Part shown: positions 41,401 through 49,736 of the stretch, one piece after another
How the letters are laid out: every line of letters begins with the position of its first letter
Position numbering within the stretch: the stretch's first letter is position 1
Source of the DNA: Caulobacteraceae bacterium
Lineage (GTDB): Bacteria; Pseudomonadota; Alphaproteobacteria; Caulobacterales; Caulobacteraceae
Assembly (NCBI GenBank): GCA_019748095.1
Contig: JAIEQA010000038.1
Span: 1 to 49,736 of the forward strand
Direction: 5' to 3'
DNA length: 49,736 bases
Position numbers and translations under genes: made by a program
The notes under the pieces: generated by a model
The model's database searches: none
What the model saw: only the letters and a program-made list of their open reading frames with translations
What the model was told of the DNA's origin: nothing

Positions 41401-42702
41401 ATGATCAGTCGCTATTCCCGCCCCGACGCCGTCGCCATCTGGTCCGCCGAGACCAAATACAGGATCTGGTTCGAGATCGAGGCCCACGCCGCGACGAAGA
41501 TGGCCGAGCTGGGCGTGATCCCGACCGGGGCCGCCGAGGCCATCTGGGCCAAGGGCAAGGATGCCGCCTGGGACGCCGACCGGATCGACGAGATCGAGCG
41601 GACGACCAAACACGACGTCATCGCCTTCCTGACCCATGTGTCCGAGACGGTGGGCGAGGAGGCGCGCTTCCTGCATCAGGGGATGACGTCTTCGGACGTG
41701 CTGGACACCTGTTTCGCGGTCCAGCTGGCGCGGTCAGCCGACCTGCTGGTGGCGGGCGTCGACCGGGTGCTGGCGGCGCTGGAGACCCGGGCGAAAGAGC
41801 ACAAGCTGACGCCCTGCGTCGGACGCAGCCACGGCATCCACGCCGAGCCGGTCACCTTCGGCCTGAAGCTGGCCGGCTATCACGCCGAGTTCCAGCGGGC
41901 GCGGCGGCGCCTGCTGACGGCGAAGGAAGAGATCGCCACCTGTGCCATCTCGGGCGCGGTCGGCACCTTCGCCAATGTCGATCCGGCGGTCGAGGAATAC
42001 GTCGCGGAGAAGATGGGCCTTCAGGTCGAGCCGGTCTCGACCCAGGTGATCCCGCGCGACCGGCATGCGGCCTTCTTTGCGGCCCTGGGCGTGGTCGCCT
42101 CTTCCGTCGAGCGGCTGGCGGTCGAGATCCGGCATCTGCAGCGCACCGAAGTGCTGGAGGTCGAGGAGTTCTTCGACAAGGGCCAGAAGGGCTCGTCGGC
42201 CATGCCGCACAAGCGCAATCCGATCCTGACCGAGAACCTGACCGGCCTGGCCCGTCTGGTCCGTTCGGCCGTGACCCCGGCGATGGAAAACGTCGCCCTG
42301 TGGCATGAGCGCGACATCAGCCATTCCTCGGTCGAGCGCGGCATCGGGCCGGACGCCACCATCCATCTGGACTTCGCCCTGAACCGTCTGGCCGGGGTGG
42401 TGGAGCGGCTGCTGGTCTATCCGGACAACATGGCGAAGAACCTGGACAGGCTGGGCGGGCTGGTTCACTCGCAGCGGGTGCTTCTGGCCCTGACCCAGCT
42501 GGGCCAGTCGCGCGAGGAGAGCTATGCGGCCGTCCAGCGGAACGCCATGAAGGTCTGGCGCGGCGAGGGCAATTTCCTCGACTTCCTGAAAGCCGACCCG
42601 GAGGTCATCGTGCCGGACGATCAGCTGGAGGCCCTGTTCGACCTCGGCTACCACACCAAACATGTGGACACGGTTTTCGCCCGGGTGTTCGGCCCGGCCT
42701 GA
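41401..42702 (+). CDS. purB: Adenylosuccinate lyase
   Basis: This 433-residue enzyme of the fumarase/aspartase superfamily cleaves SAICAR and adenylosuccinate in purine synthesis. Signatures are SRYSRPDAVAIWS at the start, TSSDVLDTC, GRSHGIHAEPVTFG with catalytic His, and the flexible loop SSAMPHKRNPILTENL (about 264-279, catalytic Ser). HERDISHSSVERG follows. Length is normal. The ATG lies directly after a promoter (41364-41392) without a ribosome site, so translation may be leaderless. It is not adjacent to the other pur genes, which begin about 1.6 kb downstream. Confidence 0.97.
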   Translation: MISRYSRPDAVAIWSAETKYRIWFEIEAHAATKMAELGVIPTGAAEAIWAKGKDAAWDADRIDEIERTTKHDVIAFLTHVSETVGEEARFLHQGMTSSDVLDTCFAVQLARSADLLVAGVDRVLAALETRAKEHKLTPCVGRSHGIHAEPVTFGLKLAGYHAEFQRARRRLLTAKEEIATCAISGAVGTFANVDPAVEEYVAEKMGLQVEPVSTQVIPRDRHAAFFAALGVVASSVERLAVEIRHLQRTEVLEVEEFFDKGQKGSSAMPHKRNPILTENLTGLARLVRSAVTPAMENVALWHERDISHSSVERGIGPDATIHLDFALNRLAGVVERLLVYPDNMAKNLDRLGGLVHSQRVLLALTQLGQSREESYAAVQRNAMKVWRGEGNFLDFLKADPEVIVPDDQLEALFDLGYHTKHVDTVFARVFGPA

Positions 42703-42819
42703 ACAGCTTGGCTGCGGTAACCTGTCGCGCCGGAAAACGTGATCGGGACGCATCCTTTGTCGCGCTCAGCCGTCTTTAGTCCCTGCGCCGCATGAAGCGG
42801 TGAATCAGGAGCAAACGCC

Positions 42820-43401
42820 ATGAACGCACGAATCCTCACCCTCACCGTCGCCTCCGCCGCCCTGCTGGGCCTGGCCGCGTGCAACAGCGGTGCCGAGACT
42901 GAAGCGCCCGCCACCGAAGTCGCCGCCACGGAGACTGCAGCCCCGGCCGCTGACGGAACCATCGTAGCCGTCGCCCAGGGCAACCCGGACTTCTCGACGC
43001 TGGTGTCGGCCGTGACCGCCGCCGAACTGGTTGAGACGCTGAACGGCCCCGGCCCCTTCACCGTCTTCGCGCCCAACAATGCCGCCTTCGCCAAGATCCC
43101 GGCTGACACCCTGAACGGCCTGCTGCAGCCGGCCCAGAAGGAAGCCCTTGCCGGCGTTCTGACCTATCACGTGGTGTCCGGCCGCGTGGATGCAGCGGCC
43201 CTGACGCAACAGATCCAGGCTGGCGGTGGGACTGCCACGCTGACGACCGTCGCCGGCGGCACCCTGACCGCCTCGGTCGGCGCTGACGGTTCCGTCACCC
43301 TGACCGACGCCAAGGGCGGGACCTCCAAGGTCATCGCCACCGACGTGGCCGCCTCCAACGGCGTTGTTCACGTGATCGACACGGTGGTTATGCCGGGCTG
43401 A
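42820..43401 (+). CDS. Fasciclin (FAS1) domain lipoprotein
   Basis: This 193-residue lipoprotein has a signal ending LLGLAAC (lipid on Cys21), a short Ala/Thr/Glu linker, and one FAS1 domain. Landmarks are TLVSAVTAAELVETL, the H1 box FTVFAPNNAAFAKIP, LTYHVVSGRVDAA, and the H2 box IATDVAASNGVVHVIDTVVMP. It is shorter and more canonical than the fasciclin protein at 31963. A ribosome site TCAGGAGC precedes the ATG. It is probably attached to the outer or inner membrane and stress-related by analogy; it ends at a strong terminator. Confidence 0.94.
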   Translation: MNARILTLTVASAALLGLAACNSGAETEAPATEVAATETAAPAADGTIVAVAQGNPDFSTLVSAVTAAELVETLNGPGPFTVFAPNNAAFAKIPADTLNGLLQPAQKEALAGVLTYHVVSGRVDAAALTQQIQAGGGTATLTTVAGGTLTASVGADGSVTLTDAKGGTSKVIATDVAASNGVVHVIDTVVMPG

Positions 43402-43497
43402 TCGTCCCGGTGAACCAATTGCGGCTGGCTGCATTCTTCTGATGCGCCAGTCGCAAAACATCGGGTGAGGCCCTCCCCCCCGGGGCCCCTGACAAGG

Positions 43498-43533
43498 AAA
43501 GGGCCGCAGCGGCGACGCTGCGGCCCTTTTTTC
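43498..43533 (+). terminator. Intrinsic terminator of the fasciclin lipoprotein gene
   Basis: AAAGGGCCGCAGC (43498-43510) pairs with GCTGCGGCCCTTT, with a GGCGAC loop, followed by a T tract. Confidence 0.92.
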
Positions 43534-43611
43534 TTGCCCGGCGCGGTGTGCCGGCCAGGCGGGATTTCAATGAAGGCCCCCCGGGCGGACTTTGGGCCCA
43601 CTCTGTCCCGG

Positions 43612-43638
43612 AAAAACCACAGCCGGCCTCTCGCCGGC
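43612..43638 (-). terminator. Candidate terminator of the zeta-subunit gene
   Basis: On the minus strand GCCGG-N7-CCGGC (43622-43638) is followed within a few bases by TTTTT (43612-43616). The stem is short. Confidence 0.4.
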
Positions 43639-43672
43639 GAAGGCCGCCGGTGTGGCCCTGCTGCTGGCTGGC

Positions 43673-43996
43673 CTATTCCCCGGCCCGGACCTGGTCGCGG
43701 GCCATGGAGGCCAGTTCGTCCATCTTGGAGCGGATCTCGCCCTCGGAGACCGTCAGGCCCGAGCCCTTGAAGTCGCCGGCAATCTTGCGGAACACGTCCT
43801 CTTCGCCCGGCTGCTCGAAATCGGCGCGCACGACGGCCTTGGCATATTCCTCGGACGAGTCAGCGCTCAGCCCCATTTTCTCGGCAGCCCACAGACCCAA
43901 GAGCTTGTTGCGCCGGGCCATCGCCTTGAATTCTTGCTCCTGATCGAGCGCGAACTTGGACTCAAAGCCCTTTTCCCGATCGTTGAAGGTCGTCAT
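43673..43996 (-). CDS. F1-ATPase inhibitor zeta subunit (DUF1476)
   Basis: This 107-residue helical protein contains [20 protein letters not shown], then [13 protein letters not shown], and ends with [15 protein letters not shown]. This matches the zeta subunit of alphaproteobacterial FoF1-ATP synthase, which blocks ATP hydrolysis by inserting its N-terminal part into F1. It acts in the cytoplasm at the inner membrane. It is divergent from purC. In many alphaproteobacteria this gene also lies beside purC, so the context supports the call. Confidence 0.95.
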   Translation of the reverse strand: MTTFNDREKGFESKFALDQEQEFKAMARRNKLLGLWAAEKMGLSADSSEEYAKAVVRADFEQPGEEDVFRKIAGDFKGSGLTVSEGEIRSKMDELASMARDQVRAGE

Positions 43997-44143
43997 GCGT
44001 CGTCAGTCGCTCCGTCTCGGGCCAGATATCTCGGGGACCCGCCGGGCAGGTCTATAGCTCCGGACCCCGCGAACGCAACGAATAACGGCGACCCGCCCGG
44101 AGGCCGTTCCCGAAGCTGCGGCTGGTCTGGCCTGCAGCGTCGT

Positions 44144-44172
44144 TTGTGTCGCAGGGCGCATTCCGCTAAAGA
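44144..44172 (+). promoter_or_regulatory. Candidate purC promoter
   Basis: TTGTGT (44144-44149), 17 bases, TAAAGA (44167-44172). It would leave a leader of about 105 bases before purC, unlike the leaderless purB, purQ and purL arrangement. Confidence 0.4.
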
Positions 44173-44284
44173 GCGCCAGACCCATTTCCCGCTCAGCTCG
44201 AGACCGGATCGCGCCGCCCAGACGAACCCTCTGGCCGCGCGATTTTCGTTTTCCGGCCAGGCCGCCATCCCTTCCGGGACCACG

Positions 44285-45046
44285 ATGATGAATTCGAAGC
44301 GCAAGAAGATCTACGAAGGCAAGGCCAAGATCCTTTACGAAGGACCTGAGCCCGGCACGCTGATCCAGTATTTCAAGGACGACGCGACCGCCTTCAACGC
44401 CCAGAAGCGCGCCACGCTCGAGGGCAAGGGCGTCATCAACAACCGCATCAGCGAGTTCGTGATGACCCGTCTGAACGGGATCGGCGTGACCAACCACTTC
44501 ATCCGCCGGCTGAACCTGCGCGAGCAGCTGATCCGCGAGGTCGAGATCATCCCGCTGGAGGTGGTGTGCCGCAACATCGTCGCCGGCTCTCTGGCCACTC
44601 GGCTGGGCCAGGAAGAGGGCACGCCCCTTCCCCGCTCGATCATCGAATTCTATTACAAGAAGGATGAGCTGAACGATCCGATGGTGACGGAAGAGCACAT
44701 CACGGCGTTCAACTGGGCCTCGACCCAGGAGATCGACGACATCCTGGCCATGACGCTGCGGGTCAACGACTATCTGTCGGGCATGTTCGGGGCCGTCGGC
44801 ATCACCCTGGTGGACTTCAAGATCGAGTTCGGCCGGGTGTGGGAGAACGACTTCAGCCGCGTCATCCTCGCCGACGAGATCAGCCCCGATTCGTGCCGCC
44901 TGTGGGATTCAAACACCGGCGAGAAGATGGACAAGGACCGCTTCCGTCGCGATCTGGGCAATGTCATCGAGAGCTACACCGAGGTGGCCCGCCGTCTCGG
45001 CATCATGAAGGACATGCCGACGGTGATTCAGGGGGGACTGCACTGA
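44285..45046 (+). CDS. purC: Phosphoribosylaminoimidazole-succinocarboxamide synthase
   Basis: This 253-residue SAICAR synthetase ligates CAIR and aspartate with ATP. Motifs are [15 protein letters not shown] at the N-terminus, [33 protein letters not shown], and the [13 protein letters not shown] metal site. Two ATGs (44285, 44288) are possible. The stop overlaps the purS start (TGATG), so purC-purS is coupled. Length is normal. Confidence 0.97.
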   Translation: MMNSKRKKIYEGKAKILYEGPEPGTLIQYFKDDATAFNAQKRATLEGKGVINNRISEFVMTRLNGIGVTNHFIRRLNLREQLIREVEIIPLEVVCRNIVAGSLATRLGQEEGTPLPRSIIEFYYKKDELNDPMVTEEHITAFNWASTQEIDDILAMTLRVNDYLSGMFGAVGITLVDFKIEFGRVWENDFSRVILADEISPDSCRLWDSNTGEKMDKDRFRRDLGNVIESYTEVARRLGIMKDMPTVIQGGLH

Positions 45047-45282
45047 TGGCCAAGGTGAAGGTGCATGTGTTCCTGAAACCCGGCGTGCTGGACGTTCAGG
45101 GCAAGGCTGTCGAGGGAGCCCTGAAGGGTCTGGGCTGGACCGGTGTGTCCGAAGCTCGCGTCGGCAAGCTGATCGAGTTCGATCTGGACGGCGTCGAGGA
45201 CCCGGCCGCCGAGGCGAAAAAGATGTGCGAGACCCTGCTGGCCAATACGGTGATCGAGAGCTACCGCGTCGAGATCGCCTGA
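45046..45282 (+). CDS. purS: FGAM synthase subunit PurS
   Basis: This 78-residue subunit of the multi-protein FGAM synthetase (PurS, PurQ, PurL) starts KVKVHVFLKPGVLDVQGKAV and ends VIESYRVEIA. This is the family pattern of a ferredoxin-like dimer that bridges PurL and PurQ. It overlaps the purC stop by one base. A small PEBP gene follows 23 bases later and may be in the same transcript. Confidence 0.96.
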   Translation: MAKVKVHVFLKPGVLDVQGKAVEGALKGLGWTGVSEARVGKLIEFDLDGVEDPAAEAKKMCETLLANTVIESYRVEIA

Positions 45283-45305
45283 GGCGCAAAAGTCGGGAGC
45301 GCAGC

Positions 45306-45770
45306 ATGACCTTCACCCTCACCTCCAACGATTTCAGGGACGGCGACACCCTGCCCGACGCGCAGGTGCAGGCGCTGGGCAACACCTCGCCCCATCTGGC
45401 CTGGTCGGGTGCGCCGGAGGGAACGAAGTCGTTCGCCATCACCGTCTATGATCCGGACGCCCCGACGGGCTCGGGATTCTGGCACTGGACGGTGGCCAAC
45501 ATCCCGGCGGATGTTGGCGAGATCGCCAGCGGCGGCCCCCTGCCCGCCGGATCGGTGGAGGGTCGGACCGATTTCGGTGCCCCCGGTTTCGGCGGGGCCG
45601 CCCCGCCGCCCGGGCACGGACCGCACCGCTATATCTTCACCGTCTTCGCCGTGGACGTCGAGACGCTGGGGTTGACCTCCGAGGATTCAGGGGCCGTGTT
45701 CGGCTTCAACCTGTTCTTCCACACCCTGGACAAGGCCTCGATCACCGCGACCTGGGAAAACCGGGGCTGA
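45306..45770 (+). CDS. YbhB/YbcL (PEBP) family protein
   Basis: This 154-residue Raf-kinase-inhibitor-like protein has PEBP motifs: LAWSGAPEGTKSFAITVYDPDAP, FWHWTVANIP and PHRYIFTVFAVD. The family fold has an anion-binding pocket built around DPDAP and HW; the ligand in bacteria is unknown. No signal peptide is seen, so it is cytoplasmic. It is placed within the purC-purS cluster but there is no known role in purine synthesis. It converges with a small membrane gene, their stops three bases apart. Confidence 0.93.
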   Translation: MTFTLTSNDFRDGDTLPDAQVQALGNTSPHLAWSGAPEGTKSFAITVYDPDAPTGSGFWHWTVANIPADVGEIASGGPLPAGSVEGRTDFGAPGFGGAAPPPGHGPHRYIFTVFAVDVETLGLTSEDSGAVFGFNLFFHTLDKASITATWENRG

Positions 45771-45773
45771 GCG

Positions 45774-45965
45774 TTACTTCTTCCGGAGCCGACCGGCGAG
45801 AACCGAGGCGAAGGCACCCAGCAAGGCACCGACGATGAAAATCGCGAGCGGAGCCCCCTTTGCGGTCGCCATCAGCCAGGCCCCATAGGTGATGCAGGCG
45901 ATGGATCCGACCAGCATCAGCATGATCACAAGACGGAGCAGGGACGGCGCGGGCTTGTCGGACAC
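45774..45965 (-). CDS. Small two-helix membrane protein
   Basis: This protein of about 63 residues starts VSDKPAPSLLRLVI, has two transmembrane segments (LLRLVIMLMLVGSIACITYG and GAPLAIFIVGALLGAFASVL) and a basic tail RLRKK, so both ends are probably cytoplasmic. GTG 45965 is favoured because GGAGAG lies five bases before it; an ATG at 45977 is the alternative. No family name is assigned. It sits convergent with the PEBP gene and divergent from purQ. Confidence 0.72.
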   Translation of the reverse strand: MSDKPAPSLLRLVIMLMLVGSIACITYGAWLMATAKGAPLAIFIVGALLGAFASVLAGRLRKK

Positions 45966-46037
45966 GAGGCTCTCCATCTGGCAGAGCCCATACAGCCCGG
46001 TGTTTTCGGACGACGCAAGCGGGACCCGGCATGCCCG

Positions 46038-46066
46038 CTGACAGGCTGGGCAAACCCTGCTAAACG
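46038..46066 (+). promoter_or_regulatory. purQ promoter, probable leaderless start
   Basis: CTGACA (46038-46043), 17 bases, TAAACG (46061-46066), then eight bases to the purQ ATG. No Shine-Dalgarno precedes the start. Layout matches purB and purL. Confidence 0.6.
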
Positions 46067-46074
46067 CCCGCGCC

Positions 46075-46737
46075 ATGAGCGCAGCCGTCATCGTCTTCCC
46101 CGGATCCAACTGTGACCGTGACTGCAAGGTCGCGATCGAGCGGTCCACGAACGAGCGGGTCGAGATGGTCTGGCATCAGGAGACCGAGCTGCCGACGGGC
46201 CTCGACCTGATCGTCCTGCCCGGCGGGTTTTCCTATGGCGACTATCTGCGCTGCGGGGCCATGGCGGCGCAGTCGCCGATCATGGGTGCGGTAAAGAAGG
46301 CTGCGGATGACGGCGTGGCCGTGGTCGGCATCTGCAACGGCTTCCAGATCCTGTGCGAGGCCGGGATGTTGCCGGGGGCGCTGCTGCGGAACGCCGGGCT
46401 GAAATACGTCTGCAAGCCGATCAGCCTTGAGGTCACCAATGGGCAGACCCGGTTCACGGCCGGCTACCAGGGCCAGCGCGAGGTGATCATGACCCAGGGC
46501 AATGGCGACGGAAACTATTTCGCCGATGCCGAGACCCTGGCCCGGATCGAGGGAGAGGGTCAGGTGGTGTTCCGCTACGTCGACAATCCCAACGGCTCGG
46601 TCGCGAACATCGCAGGCCTGCAGAACGCGCGGGGCAATGTGCTGGGCATGATGCCACATCCGGACCGCGCCTTCGAGGCCGAGCTGGGCTCGGCGGACGG
46701 CGCGGTCCTGTTCCGGTCGATCTACGCGGCCGCCTAG
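46075..46737 (+). CDS. purQ: FGAM synthase glutaminase subunit PurQ
   Basis: This 220-residue class I glutamine amidotransferase supplies ammonia for FGAM synthesis. The nucleophile Cys87 is in GICNGFQ; the catalytic His and Glu are in [12 protein letters not shown] near the C-terminus. FPGSNCDRD at the start is typical. It is separated from purC-purS by the PEBP gene and an opposite-strand small gene, so it needs its own promoter. A convergent acidic protein gene overlaps its last four bases. Confidence 0.97.
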   Translation: MSAAVIVFPGSNCDRDCKVAIERSTNERVEMVWHQETELPTGLDLIVLPGGFSYGDYLRCGAMAAQSPIMGAVKKAADDGVAVVGICNGFQILCEAGMLPGALLRNAGLKYVCKPISLEVTNGQTRFTAGYQGQREVIMTQGNGDGNYFADAETLARIEGEGQVVFRYVDNPNGSVANIAGLQNARGNVLGMMPHPDRAFEAELGSADGAVLFRSIYAAA

Positions 46738-46970
46738 GCCTCCGGGTCTTCGCCGAGGACGGCGGTGTCGCGGGCAAGGGTGTCCGCGTCGTCTTTCTCT
46801 TCTTCGCCCTCTTCCTCGTCTTCATCCGGCGTCACGATGCCGCCGGCGTCGCGCTGGGCGGCGAGTTCGCGGGCTCCGACGCCGAGGCCCTGCTCCATGG
46901 CCAGGTTGGCTTCCACGTCGCTGGTCTCAAAATGGGGGGTGTCGTCTGTGGTTTCGGGCTGGTCGGCCAT
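46734..46970 (-). CDS. Small acidic protein, unknown function
   Basis: This 78-residue, strongly acidic protein starts [20 protein letters not shown] and has a run of Asp/Glu ([13 protein letters not shown]) near the C-terminus, with no Cys or Trp. It is probably disordered. It shares the opening (M-A/T-DQP) and the acidic tail with the 59-residue product of 47920-48099. Its stop overlaps the purQ stop. ATG 46970 is preceded by AGGAGACC. Function unknown. Confidence 0.7.
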   Translation of the reverse strand: MADQPETTDDTPHFETSDVEANLAMEQGLGVGARELAAQRDAGGIVTPDEDEEEGEEEKDDADTLARDTAVLGEDPEA

Positions 46971-47113
46971 GATCGGTCTCCTCGTGGGTCAGGCTTGATC
47001 AACCCGACCCGTCATCCGGAGTTCCGTACCGGCCGGGGTGAACGTTCGCCCGGTTCATGCGTAGAGTGGCCGTCAATGCTGAAGCTGGCTTCAGCCTCGT
47101 CCCGGGAAACCCC

Positions 47114-47923
47114 ATGTCCTCCATCGTTCGGCCCACCCCCGCCCAGATGACACGCCGGCTGGTTGTGGTGGGGGCGACGGTCTTCGCCATCATCGCCGGA
47201 CAACTTCAGCAGTTCGGCGATCTGGGTCAGACGCCGGCAGAGTTCTCGGCCGACAGCGACGCGACCCTGCGCGTCGTCGGCTGGGCCTTCGCCATCTGGG
47301 GCCCGATCTATCTGGGGCTGATCGCCTATGCCCTGCGCCAGGTCCTGCCGCGGACCGGGGAGAGCGAGATGATCGGCCGCTTCGGCTGGCCGTCGATCCT
47401 CGCCCTGCTGGGGATCGGCAGCTGGATCGTCGCCGCAGCCCTGGACGCCGAGGTGGCGACCATTGTGCTGATCTTCGGCTCACTGGCGGTGCTGGTGATC
47501 CCGTTGCTGAAGAATGCCGCCCTGATCTGGTCGCTGCGAGGCCGCGACATGGACCGCTGGCTGGTAGCCTGGCCGCTGGGGGCCCTGGCCGGGTGGCTGA
47601 CCATCGCCTCGCCGGTGAACCTGTTGACGGTGGCCACCGGAAACGGGGATTTGCCGGCGACCTTCCCCCCAACGGTCTGGGCCCTGCTGGCGATCGCAGG
47701 CGTGGCGGCCTTCACCCTGGTCGTGACATGGCGGACCCGACTGCTGGCCTATCCCCTGCCGGTGTCGTGGGGCCTGCTGGGCGTATTCGTGGCCGAGCGT
47801 GCCAGAGGCAATGAGACCCTCGCGCTCGGTGCCCTCGGCGCATCGCTGGTGGTGCTGGTGGCGGCACTGTGGATCACGCTGGGGCTGAGGCAACGCCACC
47901 CCGGGGGATCCGCCGGCGGCTAG
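47114..47923 (+). CDS. TspO/MBR-like integral membrane protein
   Basis: This 269-residue protein has about seven hydrophobic segments. The second carries AFAIWGPIYLGLIAYA, the WGPI-Y pattern seen in tryptophan-rich sensory (TspO/MBR) and related membrane proteins. It is longer than true TspO (about 160 residues), so it belongs to the extended group; porphyrin or cholesterol binding cannot be claimed. ATG 47114 is chosen; the frame extends to 47057 but begins with a less likely start. It lies between two opposite-strand acidic genes within the pur cluster. Confidence 0.82.
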   Translation: MSSIVRPTPAQMTRRLVVVGATVFAIIAGQLQQFGDLGQTPAEFSADSDATLRVVGWAFAIWGPIYLGLIAYALRQVLPRTGESEMIGRFGWPSILALLGIGSWIVAAALDAEVATIVLIFGSLAVLVIPLLKNAALIWSLRGRDMDRWLVAWPLGALAGWLTIASPVNLLTVATGNGDLPATFPPTVWALLAIAGVAAFTLVVTWRTRLLAYPLPVSWGLLGVFVAERARGNETLALGALGASLVVLVAALWITLGLRQRHPGGSAGG

Positions 47924-48099
47924 ACGCCTTCGCCGTCCAGGCCTTCCTCGTCTTCGTCTTCAACTGGCTCGGCCGTGATCGGGCTATGGGCATTGCCCAT
48001 GCGCTCGGCCAGTGCGGTGGCCCCGGCGTCGTCGGCGGCGATCTCGGGGGCGTCGTCGTCCTTAGGGGTGGCGGCGGGGTCGATGGGCTGGTCGGTCAT
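47920..48099 (-). CDS. Small acidic protein, unknown function
   Basis: This 59-residue protein starts MTDQPIDPAATPKDDDAPEI, has a short helical middle (GATALAERMG) and an acidic tail (EPVEDEDEEGLDGEGV). TGGAG precedes the ATG at 48099. It is too short to match a family and is probably disordered. It overlaps the end of the TspO-like gene by four bases and is divergent from purL. Its similarity to 46734-46970 suggests a pair of related small proteins. Confidence 0.65.
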   Translation of the reverse strand: MTDQPIDPAATPKDDDAPEIAADDAGATALAERMGNAHSPITAEPVEDEDEEGLDGEGV

Positions 48100-48169
48100 G
48101 GCAGGCTCCAGTGAGGTGTATGCTTGAACAGCGACCATGCCGCCGATGCGTTCCCGCCACGCGACCGGG

Positions 48170-48198
48170 CTGACAGTCTCGCCGATCGCGGCTAGAAG
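48170..48198 (+). promoter_or_regulatory. purL promoter, probable leaderless start
   Basis: CTGACA (48170-48175), 17 bases, TAGAAG (48193-48198), six bases to the ATG at 48205. No Shine-Dalgarno is evident. Confidence 0.6.
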
Positions 48199-48204
48199 CC
48201 CGGC

Positions 48205-49736
<1,532 letters not shown>

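Noticed and set aside
41349..42308. A 319-residue frame overlapping purB
   Set aside because: Out-of-frame shadow of purB.

Overview
The window is a G+C-rich chromosomal segment from an alphaproteobacterium of the order Caulobacterales, most likely Brevundimonas or a close relative. The main evidence is a complete hfaA-hfaB-hfaD holdfast-anchoring operon. It is supported by strong GC3 bias, the FoF1 zeta-type inhibitor gene, clusters of GANTC sites (the CcrM methylation target) and TTGACA/TGTTGAC-like housekeeping promoters. Genus assignment is inference. I see no prophage, insertion sequence, CRISPR array or plasmid gene.

Layout. 1-350 holds three tandem strong promoters reading left, with an rRNA-type leader at the window edge; the rRNA genes themselves would lie outside. 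0.65-4.6 kb: CBS-domain protein, rhomboid protease and the hfaABD operon. 4.7-13.5 kb: M16 protease, a Pro/Asn-rich secreted protein, PAS protein, gamma-carbonic anhydrase, a candidate small RNA, PhoH ATPase, and two related outer-membrane barrels flanking a PanE-like reductase. 13.5-24.4 kb: a FabH-like ketosynthase, KpsC (Kdo linker of capsule), CitE-like lyase, SDR, free-Met-sulfoxide reductase, a Sel1 lipoprotein plus beta-helix protein pair, a CAT-anticodon tRNA, SIMPL protein and pirin. 24.4-31.9 kb: ppdK, a DUF559 nuclease gene between inverted REP-like repeats, and glyQ-hyp-glyS, with palindromic elements inside glyS. 32-41.3 kb: fasciclin protein, ispE, TPR protein, ETF-ubiquinone oxidoreductase, uracil-DNA glycosylase, lytic transglycosylase, a nested palindrome with five GANTC sites, and a GST. 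41.4 kb to the end: purine biosynthesis (purB, purC, purS, purQ, purL) interleaved with a second fasciclin protein, ATPase inhibitor zeta, a PEBP protein and several small genes.

How genes work together. HfaA, HfaB and HfaD form the envelope anchor for the polar adhesin. PurC, PurS, PurQ, PurL and PurB belong to de novo IMP/AMP synthesis; PurS, PurQ and PurL form the multi-subunit FGAM synthetase. GlyQ and GlyS are the two subunits of glycyl-tRNA synthetase. KpsC points to a lipid-linked surface polysaccharide.

The observations most worth following are: (1) a perfect 56-bp inverted repeat bracketing the DUF559 nuclease gene, with the same repeat family scattered nearby and in frame inside glyS; (2) the GANTC-rich nested palindrome at 40.25-40.34 kb; (3) the probable leaderless promoters in front of purB, purQ, purL and the rhomboid gene; (4) a candidate C/U-rich small RNA upstream of phoH. 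All calls come from reading the sequence only; no database search was run.
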